Positions 39,322 through 49,287 are shown, numbered from the stretch's first letter. The stretch is 64,000 nucleotides of DNA from Rossellomorea vietnamensis NBRC 101237 (GCF_001591825.1 NZ_BCVQ01000011.1:44769-108768); one strand, 5' to 3'. The notes: generated by a model from the sequence alone, not told the origin. Made by a program: numbers and translations.

Positions 39322-39350
39322 CAAAAAAAATGACCCTCCTAAGAAGGTCA
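39322..39350 (-). terminator. Terminator downstream of spoIVA
   Basis: TGACCTTC pairs with GGAGGGTCA (one wobble) around a four-base loop, then eight T on the minus strand, seven bases after the spoIVA stop. Confidence 0.85.
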
Positions 39351-39357
39351 AAGACAT

Positions 39358-40836
39358 TTATAATATAATGGCGATCAATCCACCCGATCCTTCGTTGATG
39401 ATTCTTTCTAATGTATCCTTTAGTTTATATCTTGCATTTTCAGGCATGAGGGAGAGTTTGGCCTGAATACCTTCTCTTACGATGGAACTCAAGCTTCTTC
39501 CGAAAATATCGGAGTTCCAGATGGAGAGCGGATCATCTTCGAAATCCTGCATCAGGTAGCGCACCAATTCTTCGCTCTGTTTCTCTGTCCCGATGATCGG
39601 TTCAAACTTGGACTGAACATCCACTTTGATCATGTGTATGGATGGAGCCACCGCTTTCAAGCTGACACCGAATCTTGCCCCTTGCCTGATGATTTCAGGT
39701 TCATCCAGGCTCATATCGTTCAATGAAGGGGCAGCAATGCCGTATCCAGTCTGCTTCACCATTCTCAGCGCGTCTGAAATTTGATCATATTCGGCTTTCG
39801 CATGGGCGAAATCCTGCATTAATTCAAGCAAGTGATCTTTCCCCCGAATTTCCACCCCTACAATTTCCTTCAACACTTCATCGTACAGTTCATCCGGGGC
39901 GTACAGGTCGATTTCAGCAATCCCCTGACCCATATCGATACCGGCAAGTCCCGCACGTTCGATATGATCGAATTCACTGAAGTAGTGGACAACCCGATCC
40001 ACATCCCGGAGTCGCTTAATGTCCTTGACTGTTTCCTTCACCGCTTCCTGGTAGTTCTGTCTTAACCAATGCTCTTCTTTCAGCACCATTACCCAGCTTG
40101 GAAGATTGACATTCACCTCAAGAACCGGGAATTCAAACAGCGCTTCTCTCAGGACATTCAATACATCCGAGTCCCTCATACTTTCCACACTCATGGCGAG
40201 GACCGGTATGTCATATTTATCCTGAAGTTTCACTCTAAGGTCTTCTGTTTCAGGAGCATGGGGCCTCGCTGAGTTGATGACCATGATAAATGGTTTACCC
40301 ACTTCTTTCAGTTCCTCTATGACCCTTTCTTCTGCCTCAATGTAGTCCCCTCTGCCAATTTCCCCGATGGAGCCGTCTGTCGTGACAACCACTCCGATCG
40401 TGGAATGTTCCTGGATGACTTTCCGCGTGCCGATCTCGGCTGCCTCATGGAATGGTATAGGCTCTTCATACCACGGGGTATTGATCATCCTGGGTCCATT
40501 TTCATCCTCATATCCCTTGGCACCAGGGACCGTATATCCTACACAATCTACCAATCTAATATTCACTTCGAGGCCTTCATCGACGTGAACAGAGATGGCT
40601 TGATTCGGAACAAATTTTGGTTCGGTCGTCATGATCGTCCTGCCTGCCGCACTCTGAGGCAACTCATCCTGCGCTCTTGCACGCTCTGATTCGCTTGCGA
40701 TGTTAGGAAGGACGACAAGTTCCATGAACTTCTTGATGAATGTTGATTTTCCTGTTCTAACTGCTCCTACCACACCTAAATAGATATCTCCGCCTGTTCT
40801 TTCGGCAATGTCTTTAAATAGATCGACTCTTTCCAA
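39358..40836 (-). CDS. spoIVA: Stage IV sporulation protein A, spore coat basement ATPase
   Basis: Polymerises on the forespore surface with ATP hydrolysis and anchors the coat and cortex. Walker A GAVRTGKST at 24-32, and a C-terminus (YKLKDTLERIINEGSGGLIAIIL region) nearly identical to B. subtilis. A TTG at 40836 gives 492 residues, the B. subtilis length, and has GGGAGGG seven bases upstream; the ATG five codons earlier would place the ribosome site inside the coding part. Confidence 0.97.
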   Translation of the reverse strand: MERVDLFKDIAERTGGDIYLGVVGAVRTGKSTFIKKFMELVVLPNIASESERARAQDELPQSAAGRTIMTTEPKFVPNQAISVHVDEGLEVNIRLVDCVGYTVPGAKGYEDENGPRMINTPWYEEPIPFHEAAEIGTRKVIQEHSTIGVVVTTDGSIGEIGRGDYIEAEERVIEELKEVGKPFIMVINSARPHAPETEDLRVKLQDKYDIPVLAMSVESMRDSDVLNVLREALFEFPVLEVNVNLPSWVMVLKEEHWLRQNYQEAVKETVKDIKRLRDVDRVVHYFSEFDHIERAGLAGIDMGQGIAEIDLYAPDELYDEVLKEIVGVEIRGKDHLLELMQDFAHAKAEYDQISDALRMVKQTGYGIAAPSLNDMSLDEPEIIRQGARFGVSLKAVAPSIHMIKVDVQSKFEPIIGTEKQSEELVRYLMQDFEDDPLSIWNSDIFGRSLSSIVREGIQAKLSLMPENARYKLKDTLERIINEGSGGLIAIIL

Positions 40837-41037
40837 GAGATTCCCTCCCATCTTATATTCCAGGGATGTTTCATCCGTGTATTCTGTGTCTCACATTCTA
40901 TAGTTATGATGTTGTCCCAATGACTTATGACTATTAATATGCTTTTTTTCCCCCCTTATGATGAAAAGTGAAAAATTTATTATGTCTTAGCATTTATGAT
41001 CATTTGTTTTGATGAAATAACCCTATAAAGGATGACA

Positions 41038-41087
41038 TAAAAATAATAACCCTTCCCTTACAATATATTTTGCAAGAAAAGGGTTAT
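41038..41087 (-). terminator. Terminator downstream of yphF
   Basis: ATAACCCTT pairs with AAGGGTTAT, with further inner complementarity (TTGCAA/TTGTAA), followed by ATTATTTTT on the minus strand. Confidence 0.75.
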
Positions 41088-41089
41088 GC

Positions 41090-41800
41090 CTATTTTGTCA
41101 TAAAGACAGGTTCGTTATTTTCATCAACCGTATACGGTAAAGAATATGCAGGAACAAAGTATGTATCTTTTACTAGTAAATTCCGGATATCTTCACCATT
41201 TTTATATTTTTTATCACCCGATTTGAGTTTTTCAAATAAATCCATTGAATAATCAACATAAATGTCGCCGTCCCCATTGATGACAAGGGGAAGATTTTTA
41301 TTGGAATAAGGGCTATTCACGTAGACTTCCTCGTCATAGCCAAGTTCCTTATAATTCAGGGTATAGACATTATTTGCAACTTCTTTTTTAAACGGAGGAT
41401 AGTCCTGTGCCTGGATCCTGATTTTCAATTCCCTTATTTGTTCAGCCATACGAAGATCGAATATCTTGACTTCGGGATTTTCTTCCACATTCACCAGAAC
41501 ATATTGAAAGATTCCTCCATTCTCAAAGGCATTCCCCGGAATTTCGGGTAAGTATCTTGGGGATAATTTCCTGAAATCAATCGGATATTTCTGATAGATG
41601 GGAGTATCCTGATCCCGGGTCTTGATCGGAAGCAGTCCGCTATTATCTTTCTGATAGGTTTCCACTGCCTCTTGTACTGCCTTCACCTGGGTTTCATAAG
41701 GAATCTGATTCTGACTTAATTCTTCATCCGGATACAAACAGCCGGAAAGTATGCTCATCGTAAGTATGAGGAGTAATGCTGTTATACTAAAGCGCTTCAA
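41090..41800 (-). CDS. yphF: Lipoprotein YphF
   Basis: A 236-residue predicted lipoprotein: basic start MKRFS, hydrophobic segment, lipobox LSGC with acylated Cys near residue 20, and a secreted domain of about 215 residues. Function unknown. TTG at 41800 has GAAAGGA nine bases upstream; the frame extends six codons further to another TTG. Located between spoIVA and yphE as in B. subtilis. Confidence 0.82.
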   Translation of the reverse strand: MKRFSITALLLILTMSILSGCLYPDEELSQNQIPYETQVKAVQEAVETYQKDNSGLLPIKTRDQDTPIYQKYPIDFRKLSPRYLPEIPGNAFENGGIFQYVLVNVEENPEVKIFDLRMAEQIRELKIRIQAQDYPPFKKEVANNVYTLNYKELGYDEEVYVNSPYSNKNLPLVINGDGDIYVDYSMDLFEKLKSGDKKYKNGEDIRNLLVKDTYFVPAYSLPYTVDENNEPVFMTK

Positions 41801-41828
41801 TCTAAAACGTCCTTTCAATCGGGCGGCC

Positions 41829-42026
41829 CTAATTGGTAGGTCCGCTTAATACTATATAAATCATCATGAGCCCGCCAGCGATCATCAGTATGTATGCCAT
41901 GAAAGCTGTGATAAAACGCAGGAATTTCTGCTTAATCTTATATCTGCTGAAATAAATCGTTAATATGGCAAAAAACATGAATCCCATCGAGGCAAACGAA
42001 ATCCACATCTTCATCATCGAATCCAA
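41829..42026 (-). CDS. yphE: DUF2768 small membrane protein YphE
   Basis: A 65-residue protein with two membrane segments (about 7-25 and 38-60) joined by a basic loop SRYKIKQKFLRF. Matches DUF2768/YphE; function unknown. Starts with TTG; AGGAGGGATG precedes it. A TATAAT at 42053-42058 could be its -10 box, though the -35 is weak. Confidence 0.82.
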   Translation of the reverse strand: MDSMMKMWISFASMGFMFFAILTIYFSRYKIKQKFLRFITAFMAYILMIAGGLMMIYIVLSGPTN

Positions 42027-42144
42027 AGTACATCCCTCCTGTTATCGAATGTATTATATCATAAGATTTTTACTAAAGAATAGAAAAGAATGGTTGTTCA
42101 AGAATCTGTTACAACCTTAAAGAGGGAGCTTATGGATGAAAGAT

Positions 42145-42201
42145 CAAAAAAAGCTTCTCAAGTATGTCAGCATCATAGACGTCAACATACTAAGAGAAGC
42201 T
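42145..42201 (-). terminator. Long hairpin terminator between gpsA and yphE
   Basis: Arms AGCTTCTC (42152-42159) plus AGTATGT (42161-42167) pair with ACATACT (42185-42191) plus GAGAAGCT (42194-42201); seven T follow on the minus strand. It is 155 bases beyond the gpsA stop. Confidence 0.85.
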
Positions 42202-42357
42202 CTAAATAAGGGAGACCTACCCATCCATAGGCAAAGCTGTATATATTCATGACAGTGTATGCAGAAAGATCCGTGTACGCATCCTCGAATGCCTATAAAT
42301 CGAGGAATAATTGTGCATTATGCAAAAATAATCATTCATACAGTCCTATTTTCCGGA
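42202..42357. other. Non-coding stretch between gpsA and its hairpin terminator
   Basis: Unusually long 3' region for gpsA. It holds a small hairpin CCTCGA/TCGAGG (about 42281-42305) and the near-palindrome TGCATTATGCA, but no frame with a ribosome site. Could be a long 3' UTR or carry a small RNA; I see nothing decisive. Confidence 0.4.
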
Positions 42358-43404
42358 TCAGGTTAAGCGCTCACCCAGAATATTCACAAGGTCTTCCATT
42401 TCATTCGTTTTCACGCGACCCATCAAATGATCAACGGCTTCTTTCGCTTCAACTTTATTGAAGAGGACATCGTACAGTGCATCCGTAATCGGCATATTCA
42501 CTTCATACTTCTCAGCAAGCTGATGGGCCGCCTTCGTCGTGCGAACCCCTTCTACGACCATTCCCATGTTGGCCAGGACCTCATCCAGATTATGGCCCTT
42601 TCCGAGCATATTCCCGGCTCTCCAGTTTCTCGAGTGCACACTTGTACACGTTACGATGAGGTCACCGATTCCCGTTAATCCTGAAAACGTCAGGGGATTC
42701 GCACCCATCTTCGTTCCCAGACGGGCAATCTCAGCAAGCCCGCGTGTAATCAGAGCCGCTTTGGCGTTATCCCCGTATCCCAAGCCGTCTGTAATTCCGG
42801 CAGCAAGGGCGATGATATTCTTTAGAGCCCCACCAATTTCTACACCCAGGAGATCCGGATTTGTGTACACACGGAAATTCATGTTCATGAAGAGGTCCTG
42901 AACTTCTTCAGCGGCCTTCATATCCTTAGACGACACGGTCACAGTGGTCGGATGCCTTAAGCTCACTTCCTCAGCATGGCTTGGTCCTGATAGTACCACG
43001 ACCGTATGTAAATTCTCAGGTGCCATTTCATCTTCGATCAATTCTGAAATTCTGAGGAGGGAATCAGGTTCAATCCCCTTACTTACATGAACCACGGTCA
43101 ACGGGGCACGTTGAACCTCTTGAATCTGCCCGAGGACCCCGCGGATCGCTTTCGTCGGAACAGCCAGAATGATGGTATCGACACCATCCAATGACTCCCC
43201 GAGGTCGTGATAACCAATAATGGAGTGGGGAAGCTCGATGTCTTTCAAATACTTATGATTCGTATGCTTGGCATTGATTTCATCGATTTGTTCTTTTTTG
43301 TGGCCCCATAGCCTAACTTCCAGTCCATTATCAGCCAGTACCATCGCCAGGGCCGTGCCCCAGCTTCCTGCTCCGATTACCGTTACATTTTTTGAAATTT
43401 TCAT
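42358..43404 (-). CDS. gpsA: NAD(P)-dependent glycerol-3-phosphate dehydrogenase
   Basis: Makes sn-glycerol-3-phosphate for phospholipids. The 348-residue product has the N-terminal [12 protein letters not shown] dinucleotide site, [15 protein letters not shown], and catalytic Lys in [13 protein letters not shown]. Start MKISKNVTV follows AAGGTGGGTG; a 25-residue longer frame overlaps der and is rejected. Confidence 0.97.
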   Translation of the reverse strand: MKISKNVTVIGAGSWGTALAMVLADNGLEVRLWGHKKEQIDEINAKHTNHKYLKDIELPHSIIGYHDLGESLDGVDTIILAVPTKAIRGVLGQIQEVQRAPLTVVHVSKGIEPDSLLRISELIEDEMAPENLHTVVVLSGPSHAEEVSLRHPTTVTVSSKDMKAAEEVQDLFMNMNFRVYTNPDLLGVEIGGALKNIIALAAGITDGLGYGDNAKAALITRGLAEIARLGTKMGANPLTFSGLTGIGDLIVTCTSVHSRNWRAGNMLGKGHNLDEVLANMGMVVEGVRTTKAAHQLAEKYEVNMPITDALYDVLFNKVEAKEAVDHLMGRVKTNEMEDLVNILGERLT

Positions 43405-43420
43405 TTTTACACCCACCTTA

Positions 43421-44737
43421 TTATTTTCTAGCACGAGCAATAATACGAATAGGGGTTCCTTCAAATCCAAATGCATCACGGATTCTATTTTCCAAGAATC
43501 GTTCGTAAGAGAAGTGCATTAATTCAGGGTCATTGACGAACACAACGAAAGTAGGAGGCTTTACAGCCACTTGTGTCGCATAGTAAATCCGTAATCTCTT
43601 TCCATTATCCGTTGGTGTCGGATTCATGGCAACAGCATCCATGACCACTTCGTTCAATACACTGGATTGTACACGCATGGCGTGATTTTCACTTGCCGTA
43701 TTAATGATAGGCAGCAATGTGTGAATGCGTTTCTTTGTTTTCGCAGAAAGGAAGACGATTGGAGCATAGTCAAGGAATTGAAAATGTTCCCTGATATTCT
43801 TTTCCCATTTATTCATGGTTTTCTCATCTTTGTCCACGGCATCCCATTTATTCACGACAATGACGACAGCACGCCCGGCATCATGTGCATACCCTGCGAT
43901 TTTCTTGTCCTGCTCGATGATCCCTTCCTCACCGTCTATGACGGATAGGACGACATCTGAGCGCTCAATGGCTCTGAGAGCTCTTAATACACTATATTTT
44001 TCAGTGGTTTCATACACTTTCCCTTTTTTCCTCATACCCGCTGTGTCAATGATGACGTAGTCCTGTCCATCATACGTATAGGAGGAGTCAATGGCATCCC
44101 GCGTCGTACCCGCTACGTTACTGACGATGACACGGTCTTCCCCTAATAAAGCGTTCACTAGAGAAGATTTTCCTACATTCGGACGTCCGATCAAAGAAAA
44201 TTTGATGACATCTTCCGCATAGTCCTCCTCCTCTTCCTGTTTGAAGTTCTTTACGACCTCGTCGAGCAGATCTCCAAGACCAAGTCCATGGGAACCTGAA
44301 ATAGGATACGGTTCGCCAAATCCTAACGAGTAGAAATCATAAACCATTTCCCTCATTTCTGGATTATCGATTTTGTTTATCCCTAATACGACCGGTTTCT
44401 TTGATCTGTAAAGAATTTTGGCAACGATTTCATCAGCGGCTGTGACACCTTCGCGGCCATTCGTCAAGAATACAATGACATCGGCTTCATCAATCGCAAT
44501 TTCAGCCTGCTGCCTGATCTGATCCAGGAATGGTTCATTTCCCAGTTCAATCCCGCCTGTATCGATGATATTAAATTCATGCGTCAGCCATTCTGCAGAA
44601 CTATATATTCGGTCCCTTGTTACACCAGGTACATCTTCAACGATGGATATTCTTTCCCCAACAATTCTATTAAAGATCGTGGACTTCCCGACGTTCGGAC
44701 GCCCTACGATTGCTACTACTGGTTTAGTCACGTTCAT
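43421..44737 (-). CDS. der: Ribosome-assembly GTPase Der (EngA)
   Basis: Double-GTPase needed for 50S assembly. Two G domains, each with GRPNVGKS (residues about 9-16 and 180-187), two DTxG switch motifs (DTGGIE, DTAGMR), NKIDN and NKWDA, and a C-terminal KH-like domain ending [14 protein letters not shown]. The ATG at 44737 is used; a GTG lies one codon upstream. Confidence 0.97.
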   Translation of the reverse strand: MNVTKPVVAIVGRPNVGKSTIFNRIVGERISIVEDVPGVTRDRIYSSAEWLTHEFNIIDTGGIELGNEPFLDQIRQQAEIAIDEADVIVFLTNGREGVTAADEIVAKILYRSKKPVVLGINKIDNPEMREMVYDFYSLGFGEPYPISGSHGLGLGDLLDEVVKNFKQEEEEDYAEDVIKFSLIGRPNVGKSSLVNALLGEDRVIVSNVAGTTRDAIDSSYTYDGQDYVIIDTAGMRKKGKVYETTEKYSVLRALRAIERSDVVLSVIDGEEGIIEQDKKIAGYAHDAGRAVVIVVNKWDAVDKDEKTMNKWEKNIREHFQFLDYAPIVFLSAKTKKRIHTLLPIINTASENHAMRVQSSVLNEVVMDAVAMNPTPTDNGKRLRIYYATQVAVKPPTFVVFVNDPELMHFSYERFLENRIRDAFGFEGTPIRIIARARK

Positions 44738-44903
44738 CACCCTTTCTGTAAGAAGTTGTTTCGTTCTTACATTTCCTCTTTTTAAGCCTGTTCAATCATT
44801 TTCATTAACTGGCACAAGAAGGACCGGCCCTTAAGGTAATGCTTCCTTATGGGACAGTCCCCCCTAACTTTACTATTTTATCAGTAAAAGAATAAACTGG
44901 CAA

Positions 44904-45095
44904 TCAATGTTTTACAATGATGAAGAGTCCCTCGTCTAATTCATGGGCAATCCCGTCCAGGATGGCTTCCAGGTTTGCACAGATCTTCTGTAATTCATCA
45001 TCCGTTTTACAATAGAACACACTTGTCCCACTCGGTACTTTTTCAGGTGTGGTGGTGACGGTTGCGAGGATGAATTTCTGTATCGTCGTACTCAT
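44904..45095 (-). CDS. Small partner protein of the YIEGIA membrane protein
   Basis: A 63-residue acidic soluble protein encoded directly after the YIEGIA gene, with start overlapping its stop (ATGA). Such small proteins are annotated as capping complex subunits for YIEGIA proteins in Bacilli; I rely on size, order and coupling. Role in spores inferred from its partner. Confidence 0.75.
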   Translation of the reverse strand: MSTTIQKFILATVTTTPEKVPSGTSVFYCKTDDELQKICANLEAILDGIAHELDEGLFIIVKH

Positions 45096-45988
45096 TTTAA
45101 CTTACTCCCCTCCTGATTCGCTTTCGACTCAGACGGCATCCTTATGGCATTTTCCAGTGTTGGTACCTGCCCAAGGATGGCAATGGCCTTCTCTACGTCC
45201 TTTCGCTGTGGAAGGACAAACACCCCGACTCTCCCATCATCTAGATCCCTCTTGGCGAGCGGTGTCAAAGCAGGAGTCCCCGAATCCTTAAAGATCCCGA
45301 GGGAAGTGGACATATCATGGAGAATGGCCTGACGCTGACCCAGATTGGCAAGTGTCGACCTTGCATCAAACGATTTGGGTGACAGGATGAACCCCATCCC
45401 ATATCGGAGGATCTCTTCCTGCCTTACTTTAAGGCCTATATTCATGATGTAGATATTATCAACATATAATCCCGCTCCATCAAAATGAGGCTTCACATAT
45501 TCAATGTCAACGATATCCTTCAGCCGCCCGCCGGCCATTAACTTATGAGCAAGCACCATGCAGATCGCACTGATCCCTAAAGCAGCATAAATATTAAAAA
45601 CGATGTAGGCGAGCGTAGCAAGAAGAGAAGTGAAAATAACCAGGTAATTTCGGCTTTCAAATGCAATGGCAATCCCCTCGATGTACGTAGCCCCTCTGGG
45701 GACAAGTTCATAAGCATCCAGCTCTGTCAACGTGTTTCTCTCCATATTTCTCACATCACGGAACTGAGAAGCCGCAACCGTCAAGAACGTTATCGCCGTG
45801 AAATTTTCCTCCAGTAAAGCAGGAATTGCAATGGTGCCAAGTCCCGCCGCAATGAACCCGAGGGCTATATGTATAATCTTGCCATGAAGATACGTCGGAT
45901 ATTGGCGATAGTCGGTGCGAAGCATATAAATCCTTGTCAGGGTCCCCACCACCACGCCAAAGATTACCGGATACACATACACATTCAT
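45092..45988 (-). CDS. seaA: YIEGIA family spore membrane protein (SeaA/YphB-like)
   Basis: A 298-residue membrane protein with about five hydrophobic segments in the first 160 residues, the eponymous TYIEGIAIAFESRNY near 91-105, and a soluble C-terminal domain of about 130 residues. Relatives in B. subtilis act in spore envelope assembly. Overlaps yphA by four bases and the small partner gene by four bases: a tight three-gene unit. Confidence 0.82.
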   Translation of the reverse strand: MNVYVYPVIFGVVVGTLTRIYMLRTDYRQYPTYLHGKIIHIALGFIAAGLGTIAIPALLEENFTAITFLTVAASQFRDVRNMERNTLTELDAYELVPRGATYIEGIAIAFESRNYLVIFTSLLATLAYIVFNIYAALGISAICMVLAHKLMAGGRLKDIVDIEYVKPHFDGAGLYVDNIYIMNIGLKVRQEEILRYGMGFILSPKSFDARSTLANLGQRQAILHDMSTSLGIFKDSGTPALTPLAKRDLDDGRVGVFVLPQRKDVEKAIAILGQVPTLENAIRMPSESKANQEGSKLK

Positions 45989-46599
45989 AGATTCTTCATT
46001 CCCCCCTTATTTGTTTGTGTCTTGATGTGAACAGCCTGATTTATTTCCCCCACTATTTTCAAGGCTGATAATAGCCCGATGGTTAGAGCAAGCACGTCCA
46101 GGTAAGCAGGACTTCCGATCGAATAGTAAAATCCAACCTTGTTTAATGGAATGCTCAGAAAAAAGTCACCGATCACACTGCTTAAAGCAACCGCAATGAC
46201 ACGGAGCCTGTATTGGGTGGAGAGACTGTAGAATAGAACACCTACAAGCACCAACGACAAAGAAAGGATGATATCCCGGTCTATGAACATAAGTACCGGG
46301 TCATAAATGGAAATCAGAGCGATTCCAGCGTAGAGCATCCCCATTGAGAGAACAGCTACAAGCATGTATAGCTTCTCTCTCAAGCTTAAATTTCGTATAT
46401 AAACAATACAAATGAGTGCAAGTACAATAACAGGGAATGATACTTCTACAGGACCCACCATCATTCCATAAGGAAATACACAAAGAAGCAATAAACAGAG
46501 AAACGAATAACGAAAACGTTCCGGATGCGTCTTTCTCATTAAAAATGTCGTATATACCCATATTCCCCACAGTAACCACAAATACAATATCCCATCCAT
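45985..46599 (-). CDS. yphA: Membrane protein YphA
   Basis: A 204-residue polytopic protein with seven likely membrane segments. Function unknown; in B. subtilis it is a forespore-expressed gene next to seaA. Start MDGILYLWLLWG behind AATAGGAGGGAG; an 18-residue longer frame is rejected. Confidence 0.83.
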   Translation of the reverse strand: MDGILYLWLLWGIWVYTTFLMRKTHPERFRYSFLCLLLLCVFPYGMMVGPVEVSFPVIVLALICIVYIRNLSLREKLYMLVAVLSMGMLYAGIALISIYDPVLMFIDRDIILSLSLVLVGVLFYSLSTQYRLRVIAVALSSVIGDFFLSIPLNKVGFYYSIGSPAYLDVLALTIGLLSALKIVGEINQAVHIKTQTNKGGMKNL

Positions 46600-46706
46600 C
46601 AGTACACTCTCCCTCCTATTATCTACATTATGGAAAATCTTTATGTATCTCATTCATGTATGAATCAACTTTCCAAAGAAAAAATAAAGACAGGAGGTGT
46701 TTACAA

Positions 46707-46829
46707 GTGGGTAAAGATCGACAAGAGAAAAAGCTGAAACAAAGCAAGCGCGTGGAATCAGACCGTGACCAGGGCTTACATTACAACGGAGCGACAGGCG
46801 TCGAAGGACCGGAAAAAGCTAAACGCTAA
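46707..46829 (+). CDS. ypzI: Small basic protein YpzI
   Basis: A 40-residue, highly charged protein (GKDRQEKKLKQSKRVESD at the start, LHYNGATGVEGPEKAKR at the end). GTG start with AGGAGGTG seven bases upstream. It is missed if only ATG starts are considered. Matches the small Bacillus protein YpzI, of unknown role; divergent from yphA. Confidence 0.8.
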   Translation: MGKDRQEKKLKQSKRVESDRDQGLHYNGATGVEGPEKAKR

Positions 46830-46900
46830 AAGCGTGAACGGACAGATTGGAAGCGAGAAGCCTCAACATTATCGATAGCTCATATCCATCAATCGGTAGT

Positions 46901-47014
46901 AATCCGGCCGAAATGGTCAAAAATCCAGCCATTATGAGTGGAAATCCAGCCGAAATCGAACGGAATCCAGCCGTTTCACGTTGAAATCCAGCCAATTAAC
47001 AAAAATATCCAACA
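46901..47014. repeat. 21-bp period tandem repeat, core AATCCRGCC
   Basis: AATCCGGCC at 46901 and AATCCAGCC at 46922, 46943, 46964 and 46985: five cores exactly 21 bases apart with unlike 12-base spacers. A sixth, decayed core (6 of 9 matches) follows in phase at 47006. Lies between convergent ypzI and fni, just before their shared terminator. Confidence 0.85.
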
Positions 47015-47051
47015 AAACCGGATCAGAACCACAAATTAAAACCCCTGCAAC

Positions 47052-47093
47052 AAAAAAAGAACGAATTCTCACTCATGAGAATTCGTTCTTTTT
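47052..47093. terminator. Bidirectional terminator between ypzI and fni
   Basis: Perfect 12-bp stem GAACGAATTCTC / GAGAATTCGTTC with a six-base loop, flanked by A/T runs that give a T tail on either strand. The fni stop codon touches its edge. Confidence 0.93.
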
Positions 47094-48144
47094 ACATACA
47101 TCTATTGCTGTACCCCCGGGGATCCAACTCTCTTGTTTCAAGCCAATGATATACGTGACCTGATAGCACCATGGGCACCTTATGAAGGTCGTCAATCCGT
47201 CTACATCCGAGAGCACACATTAAAAATTGAATATCCGTATGAATTTGATTCACTTCTTCAATGGTATCGTTCAAACCCGATTCCAGGAGCTGTTTAAGGA
47301 TGACTCCGGCCATCCCAACAGCGGATGCCCCTAAACCAAGGGACTTAACGATGTCCAGGCTGTTCTGGATGCCACCGGAAGCCAGTATCGGCTTACCTGA
47401 GACAGCGTAGCTCTCGGCAATCGATATCGCAGTGGGGATCCCCCATTCATCAAAGAAATCCAACATACGCTTTCTCCGTTGGTTCTCGATTTTTGAGAAG
47501 TTCGTTCCGCCGAATCCGCCTATATCGATGGCTGAAATCGTTGAGCCGGACAAGGATTTGGCAGCTTCTTTACTGATGCCAAACCCGGTCTCTTTCACAA
47601 TCACAGGTACAGAAAGATTCTCGGCAATATTCTGTATCCTCTCCAATGCACCCCGGAAGTCACGGTCCCCTTCAGGCATCGTCAATTCCTGAATTACATT
47701 CAAATGAATCTGCAGGGCGTCGGCTCGAATCATTTCAACGGCATCTCTTGCCTGTTGAACAGTGGCCTCACTTCCCAAATTCCCGAAAATCATCCCATCA
47801 GGGTTGTGCTTCCGTACGACTTCATACGTTTTTCGTTCAGCAGGGTCCTTAAGTGCTGACATTTGCGATCCTACCGCAATGGCGAGCCCCGTTTCCCTGG
47901 AAAGGATCGATAATTCCTGATTGATTTTTGTAGTGGATTCTCCACCTCCACCCGTCATAGCATTTATGAAAATTGGCGAACTCCATGTAAGTTCGCCAAT
48001 CTCAGACTGCAGATGAACCTCATCTACTGCTATATTCGGTAAGCTTTGGTGGACAAAAGCCACTTCATCGAAACCGGTCTTCCGCTGTTGACCGGTAGAC
48101 AAAGCATAATTAATGTGGTCTTGCTTTCTTTGAGCTCTCGTCAC
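47092..48144 (-). CDS. fni: Type 2 isopentenyl-diphosphate isomerase
   Basis: FMN- and NADPH-dependent IPP/DMAPP isomerase. The 350-residue product has NAMTGGG near 65, GSQMSALKDP, and the FMN phosphate site DIGGFGGTNFS followed by LASGGIQNSLDIVKSL. GTG start with GGTGAT upstream. Follows the S1-domain gene. Confidence 0.95.
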   Translation of the reverse strand: MTRAQRKQDHINYALSTGQQRKTGFDEVAFVHQSLPNIAVDEVHLQSEIGELTWSSPIFINAMTGGGGESTTKINQELSILSRETGLAIAVGSQMSALKDPAERKTYEVVRKHNPDGMIFGNLGSEATVQQARDAVEMIRADALQIHLNVIQELTMPEGDRDFRGALERIQNIAENLSVPVIVKETGFGISKEAAKSLSGSTISAIDIGGFGGTNFSKIENQRRKRMLDFFDEWGIPTAISIAESYAVSGKPILASGGIQNSLDIVKSLGLGASAVGMAGVILKQLLESGLNDTIEEVNQIHTDIQFLMCALGCRRIDDLHKVPMVLSGHVYHWLETRELDPRGYSNRCM

Positions 48145-48156
48145 AATTCATCACCA

Positions 48157-49287
48157 TTACTTAAGATCTTTTAATTTGTCTCCAATCATTTCACCTAATT
48201 GGAAGCCGGTGCTTTCTTCAGGCATTTCGTAATCCGTTACTTCTTCCTCTTTTTCCTCAAGTGCCTTGATGCTTAAAGATAAGCGTTGTTCATTTTCGTT
48301 CACGTCAAGCACCTTCACTTTTACATCCTGGTTCTCCTGAAGCACTTCGTGCGGAGTACCGATATGTTTATGCGAAATTTGAGAGATGTGAACAAGTCCT
48401 TCCACTCCAGGGAACACTTCTACAAATGCACCATAAGATACAAGGCGTTTTACGACCCCATCCAACACGCTTCCTTTAGGAGCCTTGCCTGTGATGTCAC
48501 TCCACGGCCCAGGGAGGGTTTCTTTGATGGATAAAGAAATCCGTTCGTTGTCACGATCGACACTCAGGACCTTCACCTGTACTTTTTGTCCCTCAGTCAC
48601 GACATCCGAAGGCTTCTCTACATGTTCGTGGGAGAGTTGGGAAATATGGACAAGTCCGTCCACTCCACCAATATCCACGAATGCACCGAAATCCGTAATC
48701 CGCTGGACTGTCCCTTCAAGGACGGCACCCGATTCGATATCTGTCAGCAGTTGTTTTTTCTGTTGCTGCTTCTCTGCTTCGACCACTGCTCGGTGGGACA
48801 GGATCAAACGATTCTTCTCCTGATCCAGCTCAACGATCTTGAACGATAAGGTTTTGTCTTTATAATCGGAGAAATCCTCGACATAGTAATCTTCCACCAA
48901 TGATGCCGGGACAAATCCCCTTACTCCAAGATCAACGACAAGACCGCCCTTCACAACGTCTTTCACTTCAGCTTCGAAGACGTCTCCATTTTCAAAGCGG
49001 ACCTTCATTTCTTCCCATGCCTTTTCGGCATCCACTTTACGTTTGGATAGAACCAGAAGTTCTTCTTCCACTTTTGTCACGATTAACTCAAGTACATCCC
49101 CTTCACTGACTACATCAGAAGCTTTTTCAATATGAAGGCTTGAGAGTTCACTAATTGGAATGATGCCATCCACTTTACTATCTTGAACGTCGACTAAGAC
49201 TTGTTTTTCTTCAACCTTAGTGACTGTCCCCTTAACTTTTTCACCAATTTCAAGATTCTTCACTTCAATTCCATTCATGTCTTCCAT
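48157..49287 (-). CDS. ypfD: S1-domain RNA-binding protein (RpsA-like, YpfD)
   Basis: A 376-residue protein with four S1 OB-fold repeats at about 15-85, 100-165, 185-255 and 270-340; the last two contain GAFVDIGGVDGLVHISQLSH and GAFVEVFPGVEGLVHISQIS. Shorter than E. coli S1, as in Bacilli, where it is not a stable ribosomal protein. Start MEDMNG follows AAGGAGGAGT; ten upstream residues are discarded. Confidence 0.93.
   Translation of the reverse strand: MEDMNGIEVKNLEIGEKVKGTVTKVEEKQVLVDVQDSKVDGIIPISELSSLHIEKASDVVSEGDVLELIVTKVEEELLVLSKRKVDAEKAWEEMKVRFENGDVFEAEVKDVVKGGLVVDLGVRGFVPASLVEDYYVEDFSDYKDKTLSFKIVELDQEKNRLILSHRAVVEAEKQQQKKQLLTDIESGAVLEGTVQRITDFGAFVDIGGVDGLVHISQLSHEHVEKPSDVVTEGQKVQVKVLSVDRDNERISLSIKETLPGPWSDITGKAPKGSVLDGVVKRLVSYGAFVEVFPGVEGLVHISQISHKHIGTPHEVLQENQDVKVKVLDVNENEQRLSLSIKALEEKEEEVTDYEMPEESTGFQLGEMIGDKLKDLK

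Noticed and set aside
42211..42260. c-di-GMP riboswitch suggested by AGGCAAAGC
   Set aside because: Only this short match is present; the second helix and the GACGCAAAGCC arrangement are lacking.
46437..46706. N-terminal extension of ypzI
   Set aside because: It overlaps yphA on the other strand; AGGAGGTG before the GTG at 46707 sets the start.
46901..46993. Regularly spaced repeats as a CRISPR array
   Set aside because: Cores are nine bases and spacers twelve; CRISPR repeats and spacers are each about 20-50 bases and no cas genes are present.
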